From Zingiber officinale (taxonomy: Eukaryota; Streptophyta; Magnoliopsida; Zingiberales; Zingiberaceae): DNA of 64,000 nucleotides. Position numbers and translations under genes: made by a program. The DNA lies in contig NC_055992.1 of assembly GCF_018446385.1 (NCBI RefSeq), positions 99,032,947 through 99,096,946 on the forward strand. The letters are read 5' to 3'. Below the pieces are notes generated by a model. The model was not told the origin of the DNA, made no database searches, and saw only the letters and a program-made list of their open reading frames with translations. Every line of letters starts with the position of its first letter. Within the stretch, counting starts at the first letter, position 1. Positions 48,033 through 58,555 of this stretch are shown in pieces.

Positions 48033-50600
48033 GTTAGGACTTTCTAATCAAATATCCAGTCAACCTTAACCTACTTGCCTCTTCCGGTCAACCTTTGATC
48101 GTCGGTCTCCTATATGGACAATTACACCTGCAATCTTCATATATTGTCAAATATCAAAACTCAAACATTAAGACTCAAACTTGAGCCAATTCAAGCTTAG
48201 TCAACCTGGCCAAACTTGACCCAAGGAAAATTGCACCAACAATCTCCCCTTTTTGATATTTGACAATATGTTTAAGTTAGGTTAATCCTATAGCTTCAAC
48301 TTTTCTTTATGCTAAAATATAAATGAGGGTTTCCTTCATTCTCCCCCTTAACAAGAGGACAATCTCCCAATAAAAGTTTTCTAACTTAAACCCTACATTT
48401 TTTCCTCTTTGGTACACATCAAAACTCTCACCTTAAAGAGTTATCCACATGTTGTTCACAACCTTATTTGTTATTCACAACATCACAATGAAGGTCTCAT
48501 ATCCTTCATTATCTCCAATACTTACCCTTGAGCATTAACCCGAAATACAATACTCATCTTAGAGCATTCACACTCCATAATGAAGATATCCAATCTTTCA
48601 TTATTTTCCAATGCTCAACCTTGAGCATTCATCGCAATAAAACTTTCCAACCTTCCATTGTTTCATTGTTTTGGAATAAAATCAAAACCATATCTTTAAG
48701 GAGTAGCTCCCTCTCAAAACATGCTCCAAACTTCTTTCATTGCATCAACAATGACTTGAAATTCTTAAATCTTTAGGAAACCCAAAATTTGAAGTTTTGA
48801 GGTTTAAGAATAATATTAACTACAAACCTTATCATAAACTCTAACTTAATCTTCTTTAACCAATCTATTCTTGTTTTCATCAAGAAAACTATCCTTAAAT
48901 ATTTATAAATGAATTTCTTAGGGTTAGGAATGGTTAACATGACTAAACATGGCTTAATAGGCTGAAATCAAACTAATACAATCAAAATCAGTATTTCAAT
49001 CGATCGGCTAATCGATTCCACAAGCCTTTGTTCACGAAAATGCATTTCAATCTATCAGTCGATCGATCAAGGCAGGGTCCAATTGATCAAATGATCGATC
49101 AAGGCAGTCCGCCAAGGGTCCTAATAGCAACTTTCTATGCCATTAAACTTCTTGGTTACAAACACTAAAACAGAATATGAAGATTTGCTAGCAGAACTTC
49201 AGGCAGCAAAACATGTAGGAGCATCTTGAGTTGTCATATACTCAGATTCTCAATTAGCAACTCAATAATTTATAGGGAATTTCAAAATCAATAATGAGAA
49301 ATTGAAGATGTATGCTTGAACCTTCAAGAAATTAAGTGTTGGTTTTTAGGAGGTCATCTTATAGAAGATTTCCTGATCAGACAATCAGAGGGTGAATGAG
49401 TGGACTAAAATGTCAAGCTCATTAACTACATGAGTTTTAGACACTCTAGTAGCACAAACTTTGCTCATAACTCACATAGACCAGCAAGCAAGTATAGAGA
49501 CACAGGTCGACTATCAGAGCCTGTTGATTTCATTTCTTCAACAAGGGACTCTGCCCACTGACCCAGAGTAAGCCCACATAATCAGAAGAAGAGCTACTCG
49601 GTTCATTCTTATATAAAAGAGTTTTCTATCGCCCCTTGCTCAAATGCCTTGGACCAGAAGACATTGAATATGCCCTACGGGAAATTCATTGGGGCTGTTG
49701 CGGAAATCATAGTGGAGGTCGATCACTCACTCGGAAAATATTGTTGGTAGGATATTTTTGGCTTATTACAAGTTGACTCCGATAAATTTGTTGCTACTTG
49801 TCTCCACTATCAAAAGCATCAACATATTCCTCATCAGCCAATCGAGCATCTGAAAATGTTTATAGTTTCCTGTCCCTTTGACCAGTGGGACATGGATACA
49901 TGTGGGTTCATTCCTAATTGCTCCAACTCAAAAAAAAATCCTGTCGTGGTTGTAGATTATTTTTACAAGTGGATGAAAGTTGAAGTTTTGGCATGAATCA
50001 TAGAAAAAATAGTCATCAAGTTCTTATGGTAAAATTTCCTCCACAGATTTAGGATTCCTCATAAATTTATTTCAGATAATGGGCGGTAGTTTCAAGGGAG
50101 CAAGATTCGGGAATGGTATGAGGGTTTCAGTATTCTTTAGCCGTTCACATGTGTAGCTTACTCTCAAAGTAATGGACAAGCGAAAGTTACTAATCGAGAA
50201 ATTATTAGAGGACTCAAAATCAAATTAGATCATGTTGGGGATAGTTAGGTTGATGAGCTGCAAGTGTCCTATGGACTTATTGAACCACACCCAGTGAAAG
50301 TATATTGATGACTGACTCCCTTTCATCTTGTTTATGAAGGGGAAGTAGTAGTTCCTATAGAGATAGGTGAGGAGTCCGTTTGACGGATTTTATATGATAG
50401 CAATTCTGAGTGGTGGTTATTAGAGCTAGACCTTGTCAGCGAAACCTGAGAGAAAGCGGTCACTCGTCTCACTTACTACCGACAAAGAATGCATCAAAAT
50501 TATAATTGGAGAGTCATCCCATGATCCTTTTAGGTTAGTGACTTGGTATAGAAGAGAATCAAGCCTGTCAGAGAGGTTTGTAAGCTAGAACCTAGTGGAG

Positions 50601-50763
50601 TCATTATAAAGTCATTTAGAAGCTAGTATATGACACCTATTATTTTTAAGATTGCAACAACAAGGAGTTAGATTGGCCATGGAGCGCCAACTACTTGTAG
50701 CTCTATCAAATCTAGGGGTATTTTTGTATACTTCCATTACTTGTGCAACCTTTTTTCACTAAT
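50601..50763 (+). other. end of gypsy pol and start of its 3' untranslated region
   Basis: The integrase tail fades after about 50600. GATTGGCCATGGAGCGCCAA lies at 50672-50691. I see no gene here. Confidence 0.4.
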
Positions 50764-51195
50764 GAAAATCTAGATTCTCACATCTACTACGAGTTATAAC
50801 CATGTTTCCACTTGCCAATGATCTTCAAGTCGGAAAATCCAGACTCTTACATCTACTACAAGTTATAAGCATGTTTTCACATGCCCAATGACCTTCCGGT
50901 TGAAAATCTATATTCTTGCATCTACTGCAAGTTACATGTTTCCACATGCCCAACAAGCATAGCCTCTCGCAAAACACATCTTCTCGCTCAGCAAACATAG
51001 TTACTTGCTTGACAAAAACATAGTCGCCTGTTCAACAAAACATAACTGCTTTCTCGGCAAAACATAGTTGCCCGCTTTGCAAAACACAACCGCCTAGTTG
51101 GCAACACAACTGCTCGCTCGGCAAAACAAAGTAGCCCACTAGACAAAACATAGGCGCTCGCTCGGCAAAATACAGCCGCTCGCTCAACGCCAAGT
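50764..51195. repeat. two adjacent tandem arrays downstream of gypsy integrase
   Basis: Array 1: units of 68-70 bp starting GAAAATCTAGATTCTCACAT at 50764, 50832 and 50902. Array 2: about nine units of 24-30 bp built on CGCTCGGCAAAACATAG from about 50955 to 51190. They lie between pol and the antisense ORF. Confidence 0.82.
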
Positions 51196-51474
51196 ATTGT
51201 TGCTCTTACCCTATACTATTGTTAATTATCCAACATAGAAATGAAAGCATCTTTGCAAAGTAAAATTCAGTGTGCGGGCTAAGGATTGAGTGCATTACTA
51301 ACAGTCAAGCATAAATTAAATGGATGACCAGATTAGATTAACTAGTTATTTAAGCAAGTATTATAACTAGCTCGTTTAGAATGGGAAAAACATATCTTCA
51401 TTGAGGAGTAGTAGCCCAAAGGCAATATAAAAGAAACCACTGAACAAAAAAAAAATTACAATTTAAGCAAAGTC

Positions 51475-54400
51475 AGGGAAGGCGTCGTAAGGGATATTCA
51501 TAAAAATCTTCTGGAGGCTCATGAAATATTCAAGCAAATCAGCGGTCAGGTGCCCCACCTTGTGGAATTACTTTATGACTCCTTCGACCCCATAGGAAAA
51601 TATTTTTACGGTATGGTTTTGTTAGAGTGTATACTAAAAGCCTAGCTTTTTGTAAACATTTATTTTTGAAATAAAGAATCACATTGGTCAAATGTCTACA
51701 TTTATATGCTAAGTGTAGTTGTTCAATTAATTTATATTGTAAATAACATGGTGTGTGGTGTCACACATAGAAGATCATGTTATCAATTCCTTATAAATTA
51801 TAAATAGTAGCTCACGACTAAGATGGAAAGGAACAAACCATTGGAATAGTCGTAGTGTAATTTGGTATTAGTTTATCTTAACTATAAAATTACACTAGTA
51901 TACTCAGAGTGTATTGAGCTGGATCATTTAAGGTAAGTTCTTTTTATACTAATTGAATAAAAGAACAAGACCCTTGTTATTGTGGAAGTGTGTGCTCTTA
52001 ATCCTGATATAATAACAAGTACATATATCTAGTATTTATTTTTTTTTGACTTATCAATGGGTGATATTTAGTTCGATAAATCAAGAGGCCCGATAAGTTG
52101 GGAAATGATATTATTTATAGTGTGTGTTGTTGATTATAGAAGAAAACTGTGTCCTAGTAATCTAGGTTGATGATGCCCCCAAGAGGAACTCATAAGGATT
52201 GTCATGTAAACCCTGCAGGTGGACTTAGTCCAACATGACGATAAGGTTGAGTGGTACTATTCTTGGAGCTAGATATTAATTAAGTGAGTTGTCAGTAACT
52301 CATTTAATTAGTGGACATTCTATATCTTAAACACAAGGAGACTAACACACATGATAAGAAGGAGTCCAAAATGTAATTTGGAATTGGTGCGGTAGTTCAA
52401 TAATAATTCTTTAGTGGTATGAATTATTATTGATGAAATTAGGTTGGGTGTTTGGGGCGAACACGGGAAGCTTAATTTCATCGGGAGACCAAAATCAATT
52501 CCTCCTCTCGATCCCTATCATAGCCTCTTATATATAGAGAATTATATCCACCAAATACCCACTTTCTACCCACCCTTAGGTGGCCGACCAAGCAAGCTTG
52601 AAACTCAAGCTTGGGCCGGCCAAGCCAAAGGCTTGAGCCAAGTAGGGTGGCTGGCCATAGCTTGGAGCCCAAGCTTGGTGTGGCCGGTCATATAAAATAA
52701 AAGGATTTTATTTTTAAAATCTTTTCTTATGTGGATATCATGGTTTTAAAAGAGAGTTAAAAATTTAAATCTTTCCTTTTATAGCTTTCTACAAAAAGAT
52801 TAAGTGAAAGGTTTGATATCTTTCCTTATTTGTAGTTAAAAGGAAGATTTTAATTTTTTGATAAAACTTTCCTTTTTTGTAACCATCTTCATTATTTAAA
52901 AGAGAGTTTTAAAATTAAATCTTTCCTATTATAGTTTCTACAAAAGATTAAGAAAAGATATGATATCTTTCCTTATTTGTAGATTGAGAGGAAGATTTTA
53001 ATTTTAAAGAAAACTTTTCTTTTTAAAAATCATCCACATGTTTTAATAAGAGAGATTTTAATTTATAAAATTTCCTATTATAACCAACCGTGAAGGGAAA
53101 ATTAATAGAGAAATTTTTATTTTAAAAATTTCTGGAAATAAATAAGGAAGTTTAAATTTTGTATTTAAAACTTGTCTTATTTGGAGCAATTGATGTGGCC
53201 GGCCATGATAAAGGATTAAAGGAAATTTTAATTAAAATTTTCTTTTATTGGCAAAGAGAATAAGGAAGTTTTTATTAAAACTTTCCTTATTTGCCAAGAC
53301 CAAGGAATATAAAAGAGAGGATAGAGGTGCCTCACCTAATAACCTAACATCTATTATTCCTCTCTCTTTTCTTCCTTGGTGTGGTTGGCCCTAATCATCT
53401 TCTCCTCTCTTCTTCTTGTGGCTGAACCATATCATCTCTAGGAGTTCTTGTGGTGGCCGGATTTTGCTTGGAGAAGGAGAGAAAGGAGGCTTTGCTCTTG
53501 CATCCCTTGGAGCTTGAAGGTTGGTAGCCGAAACTTGCAAGAAGGAAGTTGTCTTGGTGGTTCTCATCTCGGTAGATCGTTGCTCACACAACATCCGAGA
53601 TAAGAAGAGGGATATGATAGAAGATCAAGAGGTTGTTGCTTACAAAGAAAAGTATAACTAGTAATTCTATTCCGCATCATACTAGTTTTTCTTTGTATGA
53701 ATTTTGAAATACCAAACACAAGAGGCTAGTGATTCTAGGTTTCAGATTTGTTTCGAATTTGTATTTCTTTGTTTTTCGATCTTGTGATTTGATTGTTCTT
53801 TTTTGTTAAACCTAGAGTTACTATAAGGAAATTAAATATTAAATTTCATTGAAAGACTTTGTCTAGGAAGTGGTGGTTGCTCCTATATCCAAGAAGGCCT
53901 AGTGCCTCGCCATGTTTAACCTGGAAGCCAATCTCTGAAATTAATATTTAATTGAATTTATAACATGGGTGGATTTGAATCAATAATGTTAAGTATCGTT
54001 TGCGATCCAAGTCTAAACCTCTAAGAACAGATAAGTAAATTTGGAATCAATAATGTTAAGTTCTGCTTGCGATTCCTAATTTAATTTCTAAAGAACATAA
54101 TAGGTTGTTAGGAATGGTTCAGGACTTGTACAAAATTTTTGTACAGGGGAACCAGTACGATATTCCGAGTATCAACCAACAGGTTTCCTAGGAGATGATT
54201 GAATTCCACCGACTATAGATATTCTATTCTTTTGGCCTTGTAGCGTTCGGCCTCACCGACCTTATAGCTTTCCAATTCAGCCTTTAAAGCGTCCAGCTTA
54301 GCTTTTTAAGTCTCCAACCCACTCTCCTGATCCTAGATCACTGCCTCCTTAGCCACTAATTCAGTCTCTTTTCTGGCAACTATGCCTTCATGGGGCCTCT

Positions 54401-54770
54401 CATTCTCTTTCAATTCATTAGAAGCTGCCTTAGCCTCCACAATCTTCTTGTCTAGATTGGTCAACGTTGCTTCCTTTTTTCCTCTAGTTAGAGCTTGGGC
54501 TCGGTTGAGGAGAGATAGGCCTAAAGTGTCCCCATGGATGCTTTGTGGTTGGCACCTTTTTTCTCCTCCTCAAGAACTGCAACAACCTTAACCAGAAGCT
54601 CCGCTTGGGTCGTAACTTCCAATAGCAGCTTAGCGTTCTTCAAGAGGGCTGCCTCTAAAGCGGGATTTGGTAGAGCATAAGAAGCTTCTAGTTCCTCAAC
54701 ACGCTTCTATAGGCTTTGATTAGCACTAAGAAGGTCCACAAAGATATGGCAAACAGTCATGCCTATGGTC
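51475..54770 (-). pseudogene. antisense coiled-coil ORF of the Tat-like element, split by a solo LTR
   Basis: On the minus strand, 54770 down to 54187 reads coiled-coil protein such as KRVEELEASYALPNPALEAA and LEEEKKGANHKAS, with stops and shifts. After the solo LTR (54181-51620) it continues from 51614 to about 51475 with KIFSYGVEGVIKQFHKVGHL and IPYDAFPDF. It is opposite to pol and at its 3' side. Tat-lineage elements are known to carry an extra antisense ORF there. Function unknown. Confidence 0.6.
51620..54181 (+). mobile_element. family A solo LTR, copy 2
   Basis: 2562 bp, starts TGTTAGAGTGTATACTAAAA and ends ATCAACCAACA, flanked by GGTTT at 51615-51619 and 54182-54186. It is the better preserved of the two solo copies (TG..CA termini intact) and has the same tandem 133-bp units (about 52735-53050) and palindrome (54128-54144). 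Confidence 0.9.
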
Positions 54771-54782
54771 CAAAATTAAGAA

Positions 54783-55060
54783 CACTATAACAAAAATAGT
54801 TTTTCGCAGTGTGCTATTAATAGTGCATATTAAAAGCACGTCGTTAATACTATTATAAATGGCATGCATGTTAATGTTCATTGTTAATAGTATAAACTTG
54901 GAGAAAAAAAGATATTAATGATGAATATTAAAAGTACATTGTTAATATTATTATTAATGACGTGCATATTAATATGCACTATGAATAATTAATAACAACG
55001 ACTATTATTAATGGCGTGCGGTATGTTGCAAATGGAATTATAAGAAGCAGTTTAATTTTT
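54783..55060. mobile_element. CACTA (En/Spm-type) transposon end
   Basis: CACTATAACAAAAATAG at 54783 is close to the common plant CACTA terminus CACTACAAGAAAAATAG. It is followed by subterminal direct and inverted words around TTAATA and GTGCATATTAA (54810-55010). I found no opposite end or transposase, so it is a truncated or small derivative. Confidence 0.65.
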
Positions 55061-55257
55061 TCCGCCTCTTAATTTTTTTTCACTAATTTTTTTCTGCCTT
55101 ATTTTTTTTCATCGCTTTCCCAAAACCCTTCTCGTGCACACCTCAACTTGTCGGCCTCTTCGCCGCCTCTACTTTCAGGCATGTCGCCTCCTCCTCACTG
55201 CCTCGACTTTCAGCCATTTCGTTGCCTCCTCCTCACCAACGCTGCCTCTCTTTGCTA
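55061..55257. other. pyrimidine-rich spacer, possibly CACTA interior
   Basis: T runs, then repeated GCCTC words (GCCGCCTC, TCGCCTCCTCCTCAC). It has no reliable coding sign and ends at the gypsy LTR. Confidence 0.35.
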
Positions 55258-55608
55258 TGATAGGATCCTTTAATGGATCTATTCAAATAAATCCTTTAAC
55301 TTTATTTCCTTTTCTAAAATAAGTTTTAGACTTTTCCCTTTTCTAAGATAAGTTTTGATAAGATATTTTTTTCTTAAAAATATATTTTTATTTTATTTTT
55401 ATTTTAGACATTTTCTTTTGAAAAGGTAGTTTAGGTCTCTATTTAAAGAGATATTATGTAATTTTAGAGAACAAGTAATTTTTCTTTTAGTTAATCAATT
55501 TCATTTTATTATAATTGGAGGTCGACCCCCTCGAAGTGATCACCCTATTCCCCTTTACATTTTTCTCTTTCGATTTTTTTCACGTGATAGACCCCCGTGT
55601 TCCTATCA
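55258..55608 (+). repeat. 5' LTR of the second gypsy element
   Basis: 351 bp with exact 8-bp terminal inverted repeats TGATAGGA and TCCTATCA. It is followed three bases later by the primer site TGGTATCAAAGC (55612), one change from the initiator-Met consensus. Confidence 0.85.
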
Positions 55609-55649
55609 ACTTGGTATCAAAGCATATTCACTTCATCATCTCCCTATAG

Positions 55650-58540
55650 TATCATGTAGCAACTTCAACACCCCAAGCCCACATCCACCAACAAGTGCAT
55701 GGTCTTAACCCGACTTCAAGAGAAGAAAATCCACTCTGACATGATGACCGGAGGATCTCATCCCGACGCCAAATGGGCTCTAGAATTTGAAGCGAAGCAC
55801 GAGACAAGGATAGATAAACTCGAAAAAACTATGGCATCGTTAGTCACAATAGTACAATAATTGAAGGATAGTTTAAAAGCAGATTTCAGCTCAAGCATAC
55901 TAATCAAAAGGGGAATAAATCAGCAGTCTCGACAACAACAATATGACCATAGAGCGAACTCAAATGAAGATCGAGAGCACAACCTTCCACGTATGAAGGT
56001 GGAATTTCCTCGCTGGGAGAATAACGATCCGATTAGATGTATTTCAAGGGTTGAAAAATATTTTCGCTTCCACAGCACATCGGACAATGCAAAAGTAGAA
56101 CTAGCATCTATAAACCTCGAAGGCGATGCCATCCAATGGTATGACTGACTTGAACCATGCCATGAGCCTCCAAAATGGGGAGAATTCAAAAAAGAACTCA
56201 TAAATCAATTTGGTCCCTCCGGCTATGAGAATGTTAATGGAGAATTGGTCAAAATTTGATAGACTACAACCGTACTAGAGTACCAAGGACGATTCGAGAG
56301 ATTCTCTAATCGAGCTAGTGATTTGTCAAAAAACAATTACTAGGCACTTATATACGACGAGAAGTAAAAATCAATCAGCCCCTGCACCATGAAAGCTGCC
56401 TTATCCTTTGCATGACTATAAGAAGAGAAGATCAATGAGGAAGGAAGAAGAAATAACAAGGTAATTCGTGAAAACACATCACATTATTCAACACCCTGCA
56501 GATTGACAAAAGAAGATATCAAGGAAAGAATGACAAAGGGATTATGCTGTCATTGCCATGAAAAGTGGATCGTGGTCATTAATGCAAGCAAAGGAGGATA
56601 CTGATGATTGAACCAATAGAGAACTCTGAGGAAGAAGATGATTCGATGAAAGTGAAATACAAGATAATATCAACGAAATACAAGATGACTCTATGGCAAT
56701 ATCAATTCATGCCTTAGAAGGACTACAAACTCCTCAAACAATGAAGGTAAAAGGATTCATTAAAAAATAACCAGTAATAATACTTATAGATTTAGGAAGC
56801 ATCAACAATTTTCTAGACTCAACCTTGGCAAGAAGGCTTAACAAAAAAATAGAGCTAGCATCTACATTTGATGTTAAGGTGGTGGATGAAAGATCACTTA
56901 TAAGTCCAGGAAAGTGCGATAGTATTAAAATTTTCTTACCAAATTATGAATTAATCATAGATCGCTTTCTTCTACCCCTAGATGGATGTGATGTTGTACT
57001 TGGAGCACAATGGTTGAGAATATTAGGAGACATAATATGGAATTTCTCTTAACTAACAATACGCTTCCAAGATCAAGGAAAAGAAGTTTGCATCAAAGGC
57101 AAGAGACAAAATACTATCACATCAATCAGTAATTATCAGGTAGAGCGGTAATTAAAGAAAGATTGCTCCATTTTTCTCATGCAACTCTCTATCAAAAAGG
57201 ATCTTAAAGGTACATCACATACCCCTCAAGAATTAGAGGGGCTTCTTTTAAAATTTTCTATGATATTTGCTGAGTGAAAGGGACTTCCTTCATCACGTTC
57301 ACATGATCATCATATACCTCTTATACCGGGGAGTGTACTAGTAAATGTTAGGCCTTATCACTATTCTTACATACAGAAGGAGGTAATTGAAAAGATTGTA
57401 CAAGAGATGCTTCAAGGTGATACCGTTCGCCCAAGTGTAAGTCCATATTCTTCTCTAGTACTGCTTGTGCGAAAGAAAGATGAAAGTTGACGAATGTATG
57501 TAGATTACCAAGCACTTAATAAAATTACAGTGAAAGATAAGTACCCTATCCCATCATTAATGAATTACTTGATGAATTAAGAGGTTCCTCATTCTTCTCA
57601 AAGTTGGATCTTTGCTCAGGCTTTCATCAGATAAGGATCTATCAGCCAGACATTCCAAAAATAGCCTTTTGGACTCATGATGGTCATTATGAATTTTTAG
57701 TCATGCCTTTTAGTTTAACTAATGCACCTTCTACATTCCAAAGTTTGATTAACGATATCTTCAGGCCTTATCTCCGTAAATTTGTTTTGATTTTCTTTGA
57801 TGACATCCTTGTTTATAGTTCATCGTTTGAAGAGCATTCTTTTTTGCGTCACCTTTATAAAGTACTTACTCTTTTGTGTGATCATTCTCTTTTTGTGAAA
57901 AGATCTAAGTGCAGCTTTGGGACAACTAAGGTGGAATACATTGGTCATATTGTAAGCTAAAAAGGGGTAGCTACTGATCCCTCAAAGGTGCTAGTTATGA
58001 AGGAGTGACCCACCCCAAAGAATATCAAGGCATTACGTGGTTTTTTGGGTCTCACAGGTTATTATCGTAAATTTGTAAAAAAATTATGGAAAGATTAGTT
58101 CTCCACTAACAACTTTGTTAAAGAAAGATGCATTTAGATGGTGTCCTGAAGCAGAAAAGACATTTCAGAATTTAAAGGAGGCTATGATGACAACACTAGT
58201 TCTTGCACTATCTAATTTCAATAAGCAATTTGTCATTGAAGCTGATGCATCCGGAGTTGGAATTGGAGCAGTACTTATGCAAGAAGGATGAGCATTAGCT
58301 TTTACTAGCAAAGCACTATCTCCTCTACATCAATAGATGTCAATTTATGATAAGGAAATGTTGGCTATCATACCTTCCGTTACAAAATGGAGACCCTATC
58401 TTCTTGGCTAACGCTTTCAAATATGAACTGACCATAAGAGTCTTAAGTTCATCTTGGCTCAACGTATCTCAAATATGAATCAACAAAAATGGATCAAGAG
58501 ACTCTTAGGACATTGATTTTGTCCAAAAGTCGATGAGATA
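55650..58540 (+). pseudogene. gypsy gag-protease-RT-RNase H, interrupted by stops
   Basis: Gag at 55650-56350 includes RMKVEFPRWENNDP and the retrotransposon-gag block LEGDAIQWYD. Protease at 56700-57050 reads IILIDLGSINNFLD (DSG changed to DLG) and VVLGAQWLR. RT at 57240-57957 keeps [23 protein letters not shown] and the catalytic [10 protein letters not shown]. RNase H follows (GFLGLTGYYRKF is the tether) to about 58540. The longest clean piece is 57604-57960. Scattered single stops suggest a moderately recent copy. Confidence 0.85.
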
Positions 58541-58555
58541 GAAAGCTAGGGATGT

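Larger units (their letters stand above)
42065..49106. mobile_element. family C LTR-like insertion in gypsy pol, holding the family B element
   Basis: It starts TGTTGGGACACCTAGAGC right where the RT reading stops, and gypsy RNase H resumes at about 49120. The sequence on both sides of the GTTAG duplication is continuous family C sequence (CAGTCAAC and CACTTGGACTT words). It includes GATC-rich palindromes (42490-42930), tandem arrays (42960-43510) and AATGA/ACCTTGAGCATTC words (48480-48740). A 3' target duplication was not found. It ends next to CGCCAAGGGTCCTAATAG, a short copy of the family B LTR end. Confidence 0.6.
40790..50600 (+). pseudogene. gypsy pol (protease, RT, RNase H, integrase), split and decayed
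   Basis: Protease: FRTFVDIESFVNIISKGYL at 40795-40850 (active-site D kept, TGS changed to ESF) and VVDAPSVNNVIMGRPTL at 41000-41055. RT: 41205-42064, with the catalytic box read as YGDNILIKS at about 41899-41925 in place of YxDD. RNase H: about 49170-49330 (VIYSDSQLATQ). Integrase: 49620-50600 with CCGNHSGGRSLTRKILL, the WDMDTCG core and FISDNGR. Many stops. Insertion C lies between RT and RNase H. Confidence 0.75.
36650..54770 (+). mobile_element. Ty3/gypsy element, Tat-lineage-like, broken by nested insertions
   Basis: Domain order gag, protease, RT, RNase H, integrase, then tandem repeats and an antisense ORF, as known for Tat/Retand/Ogre-type elements. It is split by a family A solo LTR in gag (37313-39914), a family C plus B insertion after RT (42065-49106) and a second family A solo LTR in the antisense ORF (51620-54181). 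Removing these insertions makes gag and the antisense ORF continuous in sequence, which confirms the nesting. The 3' end is lost at or before the CACTA end at 54783. Confidence 0.72.
55258..58555 (+). mobile_element. second Ty3/gypsy element, truncated after RNase H
   Basis: A short 5' LTR, primer site and gag-protease-RT-RNase H follow in the gypsy order, but integrase and the 3' LTR are missing. At about 58555 the sequence changes to unrelated GC-richer repeat. Confidence 0.82.

Noticed and set aside
50955..51190. Regular short repeats that could suggest a CRISPR array
   Set aside because: Units vary in length and sequence with no unique spacers, and the context is a plant retrotransposon.
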